Below, piece by piece: positions 34,518-43,442 of a stretch of 64,000 nt of DNA. The notes beneath the pieces are model-generated. The model had not been told where the DNA came from. It searched no databases and saw only the letters and a list, made by a program, of their open reading frames with translations. The stretch spans positions 930,001 to 994,000 of the forward strand of contig OZ244865.1 of assembly GCA_965221075.1 (NCBI GenBank), in the 5' to 3' direction. This stretch comes from UBA2970 sp965221075. Lineage in GTDB: Bacteria; Verrucomicrobiota; Verrucomicrobiia; Limisphaerales; AAA164-E04. Positions within the stretch are counted from its first letter, which is position 1, and the number at the start of each line of letters is the position of its first letter. Both the position numbers and the translations under genes were made by a program.

Positions 34518-36020
34518 GTGCAAGGGGGATTTCCTGGCTTGAGCACGGAATCCGGAACAGAGTCCCGGTTGCCTACGGCGGGACCGGTCCTGGTCTGGTT
34601 ACGGCGGGATCTCCGCCTCCAGGACAACCCCGCGCTCCGCTGGGCGTCGGAAACGGGACGGCAGGTGATTCCGTTCTGGATTCCCGATCGTGCCGGGGGG
34701 GCCTCCCGATGGTGGCTCTACGGCAGCCTGCAATCGCTGCAGGCCGATCTGGAGGCGCTGGGTAGCAGGCTGACGCTTCGCAGCGGTTCCGCCGTCGAGG
34801 CCGTTGCAGCATTGATCGCGGAGACCGGAGCCGCTGCGGTCGCCTGCAACCAGGACAGCGATCCTGTCCAGGCCCCGGTCGAGCTGGCTGTGCGGAAGCT
34901 CTGCCTCCAGGAGGGAGCGCTTTTCATGGCGCTGCCCCCGGCCTCCCTTCTCTTCCCTCCCGGTTCGGTCCTGACCTCCACAGGCACGCCCTTCAAGGTG
35001 TTCACCCCCTTCTGGCGGAAGTGCCTGGCCCAGGGGATCCAGCGCCGGAGCCTTCCCGTGCCCCGGTGGAGATCCCCCCGGCGCTGGCCGGCCGGGCTCG
35101 CCCTGGACCAGCTTGGACTCCGCGCAGGAAGCCATCTTTGGGATGGCGGCCTCCACGAAGCATGGAAGCCTGGAGAGAAGGAGGCCGAGGCCCGGCTGGA
35201 TCGGTTCCTGGATGGCCGGCGCTCCAGCTACGCGAAGGATCGCGATTATCCCGCAGTCCCCGGGACCGGGCGCCTTTCCCCCCATCTGCATTTCGGAGAG
35301 ATCGGCCCGGTCCAGATCGTGGAGCGGGCAGGGGAGTCGGGCATCCCCGCCCAGGCCGATCCGTTCGTCCGGCAGATCGGGTGGAGAGAGTTCAGCCGGC
35401 ATCTGCTCCACCACTTCCCCAGCCTGACGGAAGCTCCGCTGCGTCCCGAATTCGAGCGCATGCCCTGGCGCAGGGATCGGAAGGGGCTGGTCCGGTGGCA
35501 GCAGGGCAGGACGGGCTATCCCCTGGTGGATGCCGGGATGCGCGAGCTTTGGACCACCGGATGGATGCACAACCGGGTGCGGATGGTGGTGGCCTCCTTC
35601 CTGGCCAAGCACCTGCTGATCGACTGGCGCCATGGAGCCCGGTGGTTCATGGACACGCTTGTGGATGCCGACAGGGCGAACAACTACGCCGGATGGCAGT
35701 GGGCGGCTGGCACCGGGACCGATGCGGCACCATGGTTCCGCATCTTCAATCCCACCGCCCAGTCTCGCCGGTACGATCCCCAGGGCCGCTACCTGCGCCG
35801 GTGGATTCCCGAGCTGCGCGATCTCGGAGACCGCCACATCCACGATCCCTCCCGGGCCCCCTCGCATGCCCTCGGGAAGGCCGGGGTGGTTCTGGGCCGG
35901 GACTATCCCCGTCCCCTGGTGGAGCACGGCTTCGCCCGCCAGCGGGCGCTGGTGGCCTACAGGAACCAGGTGCAGCGCCATCGGGGGCGCCATCGCTCTG
36001 GAGAGTCCGGATCCCCTTGA
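34518..36020 (+). CDS. phr: Deoxyribodipyrimidine photolyase, class I type
   Basis: 500 residues in the longest frame (GTG at 34518). A TTG at 34539 with AAGGGGGA ahead of it is equally plausible; the family N-terminus begins at VLVWLRRDLRLQDNPALRWA. The N-terminal photolyase domain (~20-150) would bind the antenna chromophore. The C-terminal FAD domain has SSYAKDRDYPAVPGTGRLSPHLHFGEI, GYPLVDAGMRELWTTGWMHNR, and NYAGWQWAAGTGTDAAPWFR with the Trp residues used for electron transfer. It repairs UV-induced cyclobutane pyrimidine dimers using blue light, which implies an organism exposed to light. No partner gene is nearby. Confidence 0.92.
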   Translation: MQGGFPGLSTESGTESRLPTAGPVLVWLRRDLRLQDNPALRWASETGRQVIPFWIPDRAGGASRWWLYGSLQSLQADLEALGSRLTLRSGSAVEAVAALIAETGAAAVACNQDSDPVQAPVELAVRKLCLQEGALFMALPPASLLFPPGSVLTSTGTPFKVFTPFWRKCLAQGIQRRSLPVPRWRSPRRWPAGLALDQLGLRAGSHLWDGGLHEAWKPGEKEAEARLDRFLDGRRSSYAKDRDYPAVPGTGRLSPHLHFGEIGPVQIVERAGESGIPAQADPFVRQIGWREFSRHLLHHFPSLTEAPLRPEFERMPWRRDRKGLVRWQQGRTGYPLVDAGMRELWTTGWMHNRVRMVVASFLAKHLLIDWRHGARWFMDTLVDADRANNYAGWQWAAGTGTDAAPWFRIFNPTAQSRRYDPQGRYLRRWIPELRDLGDRHIHDPSRAPSHALGKAGVVLGRDYPRPLVEHGFARQRALVAYRNQVQRHRGRHRSGESGSP

Positions 36021-36982
36021 ACGGGAAACCGGCGGGCCGGGAAACGGGGCCTAAGAGCTGTCGTTCTTGCGCCGCTTCCTGGCTGCCGGCTTTTGGCCCT
36101 GGACCGTCGCGAACGGCTTCGGACGGGACGCCTCTGCTGCGAAGGACATGGCCGGGACCATCGGATCCTGGCGGAGGCGATCCAGGGAGACCGGTCGACA
36201 GGACCTGGCCTTGCGGGTCCGCTGAGCGGCCGGACCTTCTGCGGCTCCGCCCATGCTGCAGGAAGCGGGCCGGGAGAAGTGCGATCCGCTCCCCGGCTGG
36301 CTCTTCGAGAGGACAGGCCCGGGCTGGAGGACTTGGCAGAGCCCGTCTCCTTGCTCCGGGAATCCATCGAGGCTAGCCTCGCTCCGGAGCTGCTGGCTAT
36401 GGCGCGTACCATCGGCACGATCGTCGTCGGAAGGGTGCGAGCGCCTGCCATGGCCCCGCGGCGGCCGCTGCGCGTGCCCCTCCCGCTTCTTCTGCATCCT
36501 CTCTCCATCAAGGAGGGGCGGACTTCCGCTCGTCCCTTCCTTGAGCAGGAGGCTCCGGCTCCCAGCCATGGCGGCCAGCCTGGGAGCGGGCGAGGTCCCT
36601 GCCTGTCTCCCGGCCGGGGCTGCTGGCAGCCCCTTGCGGATTCAATCCCGGCATTGCCGGCGGGAAAGGAACTCCCGGATCGCCGATGCCGTCTTGAAGA
36701 CGGCAGGGCGCAGGCAGCGGAGGGGGCGCGCCCGGACCGCGGATCATGGCCTGGTTGGCGTCGGGCCGCAGTTCCTGCCTGTCGGGGATCCGGAGTCCGG
36801 TCCGGGCAGGATCGCCGGCAGGGCCAGGCCCAGGGGGATCGAGGCGATGGCCAGGCGCGACGGAGCCGGGGGGGAGATCTTGCGATGATCGGAGGGAAGG
36901 GGGAGCCGGACCGGTTTCCTGCGAGGCTGCCCCTATCCAGGGCCCTTGCGGCCGACGGCCCCGGTGCTCGCAGGAACCGGCC
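36021..36982. other. Gene-poor stretch upstream of the csb2 fragment
   Basis: About 960 bp without a supported gene. I looked for the missing N-terminal half of Csb2, other cas genes and regularly spaced repeats, and found none. It contains CCGGCATTGCCGG at 36648-36660, identical to the palindrome at 15696-15708. A minus-strand frame (36051-36569) ends in a lysine/arginine-rich tail (KPAARKRRKNDSS) but is otherwise unrecognisable. The stretch is probably decayed DNA. Confidence 0.45.
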
Positions 36983-37834
36983 ATGACCGGGGAGATCCAG
37001 GAGAACGCCCGGCATCCGACGGTGGCCCGCTACGCGGTCGGCGGAAAGGACGTTCCGGCGATAGGCGACACGGTCGGCCTGGCCGATCTGATCCACCGGT
37101 CGCTGCTCTCGAAGTACCGGGGAGAAAGGGCCGATCCGGTGTTCTCCGGACGCGATTCCAGTGGCGCGCCCCTGAAGCGTCCCCACATGCACTGCCATGT
37201 CCTCTGCGAGGCGAACAACGCCGGCGACCACGTGATCACCCATGCGACCCTCTACGCCAGGATGGGCTTCTGCCCGAGAGCCTGCCGGATCATCGGCTCG
37301 CTCGAGAGGGTCTGGAACGGCTCCAGGGGGAGCGTCCACCTGTCGCTCCAGGGCATCGGGAGGGAGGACGGCTTTCCGGAGAGCAGCCTCATGGGAAGGC
37401 CCTGCCTGCACTGGCATTCCCTGACCCCTTTCGTTTCCGGCAGGCATCCCAAGACGCACAGGGACGGGCGCCCGAAGGTAGACCGGAGCAACCGGTGGAT
37501 AGGCTCCCCGGAGCACGAGCTGGCGCGGCTGCTGTCGCTGTGGGGATATCCGGAGCCGGCCCGCGTCGCCCGCCGCCCCCCGGCCGGGCGGGGAAGGGAG
37601 CTCCCCGATGCCGGAATGTTCAGGATCCGCCGGAAGAGATCCGAGGAAGCGCTCAGCCTCCAGCCGCCGATCCTGTTCCAGATCTCGTTCCCCGAACCGG
37701 TGTCGGGCCCCATCGCCCTGGGCCATGCCTCCCATTTCGGACTGGGCCTGTTCCACAGGTGTCCGGAAGGAGAGGACGGAGGCTCCGCAGCACCGGATCC
37801 CGGCCGGCCCGCCCCGCCTGCGGGCCGCTCCTAG
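36983..37834 (+). CDS. csb2: Csb2-like (Cas5/Cas6-type, CRISPR type I-G/I-U), N-terminally truncated and solitary
   Basis: 283 residues with a good ribosome site (AGGAA, 6 nt spacing). The sequence matches the C-terminal, Cas6-like half of Csb2: HPTVARYAVGG near the start, DPVFSGRDSSGAPLKRPHMH, the LHWHSLTPFVSGRHPKTHRDG block, PEHELARLLSLWGYPEP, and the family-typical end GPIALGHASHFGLGLF. His residues in PHMHCHVL sit where Csb2 proteins have the conserved GHRHA. In a full Csb2 about 200 residues of Cas5-like sequence precede this point; here they are missing. No cas8, cas7, cas3, cas1, cas2 or array is seen. The reading frame is intact, so it may still be an RNA-binding or RNA-cleaving protein, or a recent relic. 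It overlaps the convergent membrane-protein gene by 4 bp. Confidence 0.8.
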   Translation: MTGEIQENARHPTVARYAVGGKDVPAIGDTVGLADLIHRSLLSKYRGERADPVFSGRDSSGAPLKRPHMHCHVLCEANNAGDHVITHATLYARMGFCPRACRIIGSLERVWNGSRGSVHLSLQGIGREDGFPESSLMGRPCLHWHSLTPFVSGRHPKTHRDGRPKVDRSNRWIGSPEHELARLLSLWGYPEPARVARRPPAGRGRELPDAGMFRIRRKRSEEALSLQPPILFQISFPEPVSGPIALGHASHFGLGLFHRCPEGEDGGSAAPDPGRPAPPAGRS

Positions 37835-38388
37835 TAGGCGAGCAGGGCCAGGAGGATCACCAGCAGGGCGAAGAGCGCCCTGAGCGCGCAGAGGGCGCGC
37901 AGGCGGGCGGGGCGTGCGGCCAGCCACTGGAACCAGTCCCTCATGCGCCAGGGGGAGACGGTGTACCACGCCCCCATCAGCACCCAGGCGTAGGCCCAGA
38001 AAACGATCAGCAGCCTCCAGGAGCTCTCGTTCCAGCGGGCGTTGTCGACCATGCACTTGGCGAGGAGGAGCATAAGGACGGCCAGCCCCCGGGCGGCCAG
38101 GAAGTCGTCGAGGAGCAGGCAGGTCCCGATGCCCAGAGCGGCGAATCCCAGGAGCATCGCGGTGGTGTAGTCGGCGAAGTCGCTGATCTCCCTCTGGGAC
38201 TGGACGACCGAAAGCAGGAACCACAGGGTGGCGAGGATCACCAGCGGGTATCCCCACGGCCGGGATCGGGGGAAGGCGCGCAGCCACCGGGAGTATTCCT
38301 GGGGACGTACCAGGCCGGCGATCTGGGGGATGAGGTAGCCGATGCCAAGCAGCAGCGCCAGGGGCGTCAGGGAGGGGAAGGCGGGCAT
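37831..38388 (-). CDS. Small integral membrane protein, unknown function
   Basis: 185 residues, not recognised. Five or six hydrophobic segments are visible: LALLLGIGYLIPQI (~8), PLVILATLWFLLSV (~48), MLLGFAALGIGTCLLL (~78), AVLMLLLAKCMV (~103), LLIVFWAYAWVLMGAWY (~125) and LFALLVILLALLAY at the C-terminus. Between them is an Arg-rich loop (ARPARLRALCALRA). Its ATG directly abuts the miaB stop codon, so it is the last gene of that transcription unit. Its stop overlaps the csb2 fragment by 4 bp on the other strand. Confidence 0.75.
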   Translation of the reverse strand: MPAFPSLTPLALLLGIGYLIPQIAGLVRPQEYSRWLRAFPRSRPWGYPLVILATLWFLLSVVQSQREISDFADYTTAMLLGFAALGIGTCLLLDDFLAARGLAVLMLLLAKCMVDNARWNESSWRLLIVFWAYAWVLMGAWYTVSPWRMRDWFQWLAARPARLRALCALRALFALLVILLALLAY

Positions 38389-39729
38389 CTATGGTCTGTC
38401 CCGGAGCTTGCCGTAGAGGGTGAAGGAGCCGGCCCGGTGGATATCCGCCTCGATCAGGGTGCCGATCAGGCTCTCGCTGCCCTCGAAGACGACGATCTTG
38501 TTGCAGCCGGTGCGCCCCTGGAGCCGGTCGGGATTGCGGCGGCTGGGGCCCTCGACCAGGATCCGCTCCCGCCGGCCCACGAACTCCCGGTAGCGGCGCT
38601 CGCCGATCCGGGAGACCCGATCGAGCAGGGCGGCGTGGCGCCGCCGGTTGACCTCGGGGGGGATCTGGGGCAGGCCGGCCGCCGGAGTGCCCTCCCGCGG
38701 GGAGTACTTGAAGACGAAGGCGTTGTCGAAGCCCGCTTCCTCCACCAGGGAGAGGGTCTGGCCGAACTCCTCCTCGGTCTCGCCGGGAAATGCGACGATG
38801 ATGTCGGTGGTGATGCCGATGCCGGGGCGCGACCTGCGCAGCTTGCGCACCAGCTCGAGATAGCGCTCTCGGGTGTAGCCCCGGCGCATGGCCCGGAGGA
38901 CCCGGTTGCTGCCGCTCTGCACCGGGAGATGGGCGCTGGGGCAGAGGCGGGGCAGGGAGGCGTAGGCCTCGATCAGGTCGTCCCCGTAGCCGCGGGGGTG
39001 GGGGGAGGTGAAGCGGATCCGCTCCAGCCCCGGGACCTCGTGGAGCGCCTCCAGCAGCTGCACGAAGGCCGACTTGCCGTCCCTGCGGCCGATCTCCCGC
39101 CGGCCGTAGCTGGTGACGATCTGTCCCAGGAGCACCACTTCCCGGGCGCCCCTCCCGGCCAGCTCCTCGCACTCCGAGACGATGGAGGCGATGGACCGGC
39201 TGCGCTCCGCCCCCCGGGTGTCGGGGACGATGCAGAAGGCGCAGCGCTGGTTGCAGCCCTGCATGATGCTCACGAAGGCCGACACCGGTCGGCGTCCCGG
39301 ATGGTGGAGGTGCTCCCGGATGGCCGACTCGCTTCCCTCCTCTTCGTCGGTGTCGCAGATCTGCCGGTACTCGCCGGAGCGCAGGCGGTCGAGGTGCTCT
39401 CCGGCGCGGTGGAGCTTCTGGGTGCCGAGGACCAGGCCCACGTCGGGAAGCCGCTCCAGAAGCTCCTCCTTCCGCTTCTGGGCCATGCAGCCCATGAAGC
39501 CGTAGATCCGGTCCCGCCGGCCGCGGCCTGTCCCGATCACGTGGGCCATCTTGCCCAGGGCCTTCTGCTCGGCCAGGTCCCTGACGCTGCAGGTGTTGAT
39601 CAGGACCACGTCGGCCCCCTCCTCCCGCGGGGACAGGGAGTATCCCCGGGAGACCAGCTGGGCGGCCACGGCCTCGGAATCCCGCTCGTTCATCTGGCAG
39701 CCGTAGGTCTTGATGTACACGCTGGGCAT
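38389..39729 (-). CDS. miaB: tRNA-2-methylthio-N6-dimethylallyladenosine synthase MiaB
   Basis: 446 residues, the normal length. Order: MTTase N-terminal domain with YIKTYGCQMNERDSE, NTCSVRDLAEQKA and FMGCMAQ (three Cys for the auxiliary cluster), radical-SAM core with CNQRCAFCIVPDTRG (CxxxCxxC; ~150), and a C-terminal TRAM domain (RERILVEGPSRRNPDRLQGR, GTLIEADI). It adds the methylthio group at position 37 of tRNAs reading UNN codons, which improves decoding. A TAGACT box at 39754-39759 (minus) could be a -10 element, but its -35 partner is weak, so a promoter here is uncertain. Confidence 0.95.
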   Translation of the reverse strand: MPSVYIKTYGCQMNERDSEAVAAQLVSRGYSLSPREEGADVVLINTCSVRDLAEQKALGKMAHVIGTGRGRRDRIYGFMGCMAQKRKEELLERLPDVGLVLGTQKLHRAGEHLDRLRSGEYRQICDTDEEEGSESAIREHLHHPGRRPVSAFVSIMQGCNQRCAFCIVPDTRGAERSRSIASIVSECEELAGRGAREVVLLGQIVTSYGRREIGRRDGKSAFVQLLEALHEVPGLERIRFTSPHPRGYGDDLIEAYASLPRLCPSAHLPVQSGSNRVLRAMRRGYTRERYLELVRKLRRSRPGIGITTDIIVAFPGETEEEFGQTLSLVEEAGFDNAFVFKYSPREGTPAAGLPQIPPEVNRRRHAALLDRVSRIGERRYREFVGRRERILVEGPSRRNPDRLQGRTGCNKIVVFEGSESLIGTLIEADIHRAGSFTLYGKLRDRP

Positions 39730-39792
39730 GGCCGTTCGTCGCGAGGGGCGGCGAGTCTAGACGCGGGGGCGCCGGGAGGGAAGCCGCAAGGC

Positions 39793-41109
39793 CTACTCCT
39801 TCCCCTCCTCCGGCAGGGGCAGGGGAGAGGCGAGGATCTTGTCGATGCGGTGCCGATCCATGTCGACGATCTCGAACTTCCAGCCCTCGTGGACGAAGGT
39901 GTCCCCCTCGACGGGGATCTGCCCGATCATGGAGAGGACGAAGCCTCCCACGCTCAGGTAGTCGTCGTCCTCCTCGGAGGGCAGCTCCCCCAGGCCCAGG
40001 AGCTTCTTGAACTCGTCCACCTCCATCATCGCGTCGATCAGCCAGCTGCCGTCCTCTCGCTTGACGAAGGAAGGCTGCTGGTCCTCCCCCTCCGAGGGGA
40101 TGTCCCCCACGATCGCCTCCAGCAGATCGATGATCGACACCAGCCCGATCACGCTGCCGAACTCGTCGCACACCAGGGCGATCCGCCGGCCCGACTGCTT
40201 GAAGGTCTCCAGGAGCTTTACCGCGACCATGGTCTCGGGAACCACCAGCGGCTTGACCGCGAGATTCCGGATGTCCGTCTTGATCTCGGCCGCCAGGTTG
40301 GCCCACAGGGCCTTGACCGAGACCATGCCGATCACGTTGTCCCGGTTCCCGGAGTAGAGGGGGAAGTGGGAGTGGTTGCTGGACACGATCTTGGCCCAGT
40401 TGGCCTTGTCCGGCTCGTCGGCGTTGAGCCACACGATCTTGGGACGGGGCGTCATCAGGTCCCCCACCTGCTCCTCGTCCAGGGCCATCACTCCCTCCAC
40501 CATCTCCACCTCGGCCTGGTGGAAGACCCCGGCGTGGGTTCCCTCCTCCACCAGGACCTGGACCTCCTCCTCGGTCACCACCGGCTCGCTGACCCGGATG
40601 TTCATCATGCCCAGGATGCGCTCGGTGAGCCAGGTGGTCAGCTGCACGAAGGGAAGGGCCAGGCGCCCCAGCCTTCCCACCGGACCGGCGATCATCATCG
40701 CCGCCCGCTCGGGATTGATCATGGCCAGGCGCTTGGGGACGATCTCCCCCAGGACCAGGGAGGCGAGGGTGATGCAGGCGACCACCGCCCCCAGCGAGAT
40801 CACGTTGGCCCAGTCCCCGATCCACTTGACTCCCTCCAGGTAGGTCGCCAGCTCCAGGGCGATCCGGGCCCCTCCGAAGGCTCCGGCGAGGATGCCGATC
40901 AGGGTGATGCCGAACTGCACCGTGGAGAGGAAGCGGGTGGGGGCGGCCATCAGGTCGAGCACCCGGCGGGCCTTGCGGCTGCCTCCCCGGGCCAGGGACT
41001 CCAGCCGGGGCTTCCGGGACTTGACCACCGCGATCTCGGCCCCGGCGAAGAAGCCGTTGCCGAGGATCAGGACCAGGATGATGAGTGCTTCAGCCCAGAT
41101 GTCCGGCAT
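39793..41109 (-). CDS. CNNM/CorC-domain transporter (hemolysin C-like family)
   Basis: 438 residues. The N-terminal CNNM (DUF21) membrane domain (~1-190) has ILGNGFFAGAEIAVVKSRKPRL and LVLGEIVPKRLAMINPERAA. A pair of CBS domains (~210-335, DLMTPRPKIVWLNADEP, RRIALVCDEFGSVIGLVSIIDLLE) and a C-terminal CorC/HlyC domain (~350-430, DDYLSVGGFVLSMIGQIPVEGD) follow. Relatives are implicated in Mg2+/Co2+ efflux or in stress resistance; the old hemolysin label is not supported. The start overlaps the 3' end of trpF by 20 bp, so the two are probably translated from one mRNA. Confidence 0.92.
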   Translation of the reverse strand: MPDIWAEALIILVLILGNGFFAGAEIAVVKSRKPRLESLARGGSRKARRVLDLMAAPTRFLSTVQFGITLIGILAGAFGGARIALELATYLEGVKWIGDWANVISLGAVVACITLASLVLGEIVPKRLAMINPERAAMMIAGPVGRLGRLALPFVQLTTWLTERILGMMNIRVSEPVVTEEEVQVLVEEGTHAGVFHQAEVEMVEGVMALDEEQVGDLMTPRPKIVWLNADEPDKANWAKIVSSNHSHFPLYSGNRDNVIGMVSVKALWANLAAEIKTDIRNLAVKPLVVPETMVAVKLLETFKQSGRRIALVCDEFGSVIGLVSIIDLLEAIVGDIPSEGEDQQPSFVKREDGSWLIDAMMEVDEFKKLLGLGELPSEEDDDYLSVGGFVLSMIGQIPVEGDTFVHEGWKFEIVDMDRHRIDKILASPLPLPEEGKE

Positions 41110-41764
41110 CCTTCGGTCGCGTTTGCATGCCGGGCCCGGCCAGGCTCACGGCGGCCTCCCTGGCCCGCTCCACGAACAGGCGCATCAGCCCGGCGTCCTT
41201 GACGCCGGGAGCCCTCTCGACCCCCGAGGAGACGTCCACCGCGTAGGGGCGGGTCCGGCAGACGCACCGGGCCACGTTCTCCGGGCCGAGCCCCCCGGCG
41301 ACGAACACCGGGCGGAGACTGGGGAGGGATCCGGTCCAGCTCCAGTCGAAGGACCGTCCCGACCCTCCCCGCACGCCCTCGGCGTGGCTGTCGAAGAGCC
41401 AGGCGCTGGTGGCCCACCTCCGGGCCTGGCCGACATCCCCGGGACCGCGGATCCTGAAGGCCTTGACCGTCCTGCCCGGCACGCGGGCGCAGAACTCCGG
41501 GCTCTCGTCCCCGTGGAGCTGCACCACGCCGATCCCGCTCTCCCGGCGCGCCGACTCGATCGCGTCGGCGCTCGCATCGACGAAGACCCCCACCGTAGCG
41601 GTCAGCGGAGGCAGGCAGGCCACGATCCCGCCCGCACGGCCGGGCGGGATGTACCGGGGGCTGGCGGGGTGGAAGACGAAGCCTAGGGCGTCGGCGCCGG
41701 CCTCCACCGCGGCCAGGGCGTCCTCCTTCCTGGTGATCCCGCAGATCTTGATCCGCACGGTCAT
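41090..41764 (-). CDS. trpF: Phosphoribosylanthranilate isomerase
   Basis: 224 residues, a TIM barrel. IKICGITRKEDALAAVEAGADALGFVF carries the catalytic Cys; GVFVDASADAI, VQLHGDESPEFC and YAVDVSSGVERAPGVKD carry the catalytic Asp and the phosphate-binding loops. It converts N-(5'-phosphoribosyl)anthranilate to CdRP in tryptophan synthesis. No other trp gene is nearby; it sits 24 bp after cysN and overlaps the CNNM gene. An unusually long C-terminal tail (SLAGPGMQTRPKDAGHLG) results from that overlap. Confidence 0.95.
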   Translation of the reverse strand: MTVRIKICGITRKEDALAAVEAGADALGFVFHPASPRYIPPGRAGGIVACLPPLTATVGVFVDASADAIESARRESGIGVVQLHGDESPEFCARVPGRTVKAFRIRGPGDVGQARRWATSAWLFDSHAEGVRGGSGRSFDWSWTGSLPSLRPVFVAGGLGPENVARCVCRTRPYAVDVSSGVERAPGVKDAGLMRLFVERAREAAVSLAGPGMQTRPKDAGHLG

Positions 41765-41788
41765 CGGCGGCGTCCCGGGTTCCGGGTG

Positions 41789-43060
41789 TCAGATGACGAT
41801 GCCTGCAGCGACCGTGGCATGGGTCTGCTCGTCGACCAGGATCAGGCTCCCGGTCTCGCGGTTGCGGGTGTAGGGATCGACGAAGAAGCGGGAGGAGGCC
41901 CGCAGCGACACCCGGGCGATGTCGTTGAGCCCCACCTCCCGGTCCCCCTCGATCTTGTGGAGGGTGTTGACGTCGATCTTGTACTTGACCTCCCGGACCA
42001 GGCAGAGCGCCTCCCGGGTGGTGGAGAGGATCCGGTACTTGCGCCCCACCTCCAGCCTGCGGACCTCGCTGAACCAGCAGATGGTGCACTCGATGTCCTG
42101 CAGGAGCTGCGGGGGGTTGTTCTGCTTGACGATCATGTCCCCCCGGCTGATGTCGATCTCGTCCTCCAGGGACAGGGCCACCGACATGGGGGCGAAGGCC
42201 TCGGAGACGGGCCCCTCCATGGCGTGGATGGCGCCTATGGTGGAGGTGAAGCCGGAGGGAAGGACGGTCACCCCGTCCCCCTGCTTGAACACCCCGCTGG
42301 CCACCCTGCCGGCGAAGCCCCGGAAGTCGTGGTGCTCCCGGCTCTGGGGGCGGATCACCCACTGCACCGGGAAGCGGGCGTCGATGTGGTTGAACTCCCT
42401 GCCGATGTAGACGTTCTCCAGGGTGTAGAGCAGGGAGCTCCCGCGGTACCAGTCCATGCGGGAGGAGGGCTCCACCACGTTGTCCCCGTGCAGGGCGCTG
42501 ATGGGGATGAACTCGATGTGGGGGACCGACAGCCGGGAGGCGAACTCCTTGTAGGTCCTGACGATGTCCTGGAACACCTGCTCCCGGTAGTCCACCAGGT
42601 CCATCTTGTTGACCGCCACCACGATGTGCTGGATCTGCAGCAGCGAGGCGATGAAGGAGTGGCGGCAGCTCTGCTCCACCACCCCCTTGCGGGCGTCGAT
42701 CAGGATCACGGCCAGGTTGGCGGTCGAGGCCCCGGTCACCATGTTGCGGGTGTACTGGATGTGCCCCGGGGTGTCGGCGATGATGAACTTGCGACGGGGG
42801 GTGGCGAAGTAGCGGTAGGCGACATCGATGGTGATCCCCTGCTCGCGCTCGGCGCGGAGCCCGTCGGTGAGCAGCGCCAGGTTGACGATCTGGTCCCCCC
42901 GCCGCCGGCTCGAGGCCTCTATGGCCTCCAGCTGGTCCTCGAAGATTGACTTCGAGTCGTGCAGCAGGCGTCCGATCAGGGTGCTCTTCCCGTCGTCCAC
43001 GCTGCCTGCGGTGGTGAACCGCAGGAGATCCATCTCAGGGTAGCCCTCCCTGCCTGTCAT
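41789..43060 (-). CDS. cysN: Sulfate adenylyltransferase GTPase subunit
   Basis: 423 residues, slightly short for CysN because it lacks a fused CysC. GTPase motifs: GSVDDGKSTLIGRLL (G1), the switch region EREQGITIDVAYRYF, DTPGHIQYTRNMVTGAS (G3), NKMDLVD (G4), then EF-Tu-like domains II and III. GTP hydrolysis drives formation of adenosine 5'-phosphosulfate by the CysD partner. It lies 382 bp downstream of cysD on the same strand, an unusually wide gap for this operon, and 24 bp before trpF. Confidence 0.95.
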   Translation of the reverse strand: MTGREGYPEMDLLRFTTAGSVDDGKSTLIGRLLHDSKSIFEDQLEAIEASSRRRGDQIVNLALLTDGLRAEREQGITIDVAYRYFATPRRKFIIADTPGHIQYTRNMVTGASTANLAVILIDARKGVVEQSCRHSFIASLLQIQHIVVAVNKMDLVDYREQVFQDIVRTYKEFASRLSVPHIEFIPISALHGDNVVEPSSRMDWYRGSSLLYTLENVYIGREFNHIDARFPVQWVIRPQSREHHDFRGFAGRVASGVFKQGDGVTVLPSGFTSTIGAIHAMEGPVSEAFAPMSVALSLEDEIDISRGDMIVKQNNPPQLLQDIECTICWFSEVRRLEVGRKYRILSTTREALCLVREVKYKIDVNTLHKIEGDREVGLNDIARVSLRASSRFFVDPYTRNRETGSLILVDEQTHATVAAGIVI

Positions 43061-43442
43061 CTGCCGCCCCGGTGGGGCGCCGCTCCGGCTGCATCGTGCA
43101 TGGCGCTGGCCAGGCGCCCGGTCCGGGGCTCCGGGAGGGCCCGGTCCATCGCCTCGGACAGGGGGCGGGCGGGCCGGATCCGGTCCGCCCCGGGCGGCAT
43201 CGGACGCCTCTCTTCTGGGGATTCCGCGGCGATCAGAGGGCCGGCCCCCTGGATGTCGTCCCGCCCGCGGGCATCCCGGAGAGGAGGCTACCGGGCCCGG
43301 CCGGCGCAGGGAGGGTGCGGGGAGCGGGCGCCTCCCCGCCGGGAGAGGGGGCTTCCGGCCGGGAGGGGCTGGTTCTGGTGGCTGCCACGCTGGTCGGTCG
43401 ATTCAACGGACTGGGGATCGGGAAAAAAAGCGCGAAAGGGTC
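43061..43442 (-). other. 382-bp gap between cysD and cysN
   Basis: No gene seen in either direction. Just after the cysD stop, the minus strand has a run of seven T (plus-strand AAAAAAA at about 43422-43428) without a strong stem before it, so attenuation or termination is only possible. The remainder is GC-rich and looks like decayed DNA. Confidence 0.35.

Noticed and set aside
36051..36569. 172-residue minus-strand frame ending in a basic tail
   Set aside because: The tail is suggestive but the rest has no domain or good start; insufficient to call a gene.
36021..36982. Possible CRISPR array next to the csb2 fragment
   Set aside because: No repeat of 25-40 bp recurs with regular spacing in this stretch or elsewhere in the window.
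35957..40825. A 1622-residue minus-strand open frame
   Set aside because: It crosses the photolyase, csb2 and miaB regions in another frame and shows no domain; it is an out-of-frame shadow.
36946..41202. A 1418-residue plus-strand open frame
   Set aside because: It is antisense to miaB and the CNNM transporter and out of frame with csb2; its composition is typical of reverse-complement GC-rich coding DNA.
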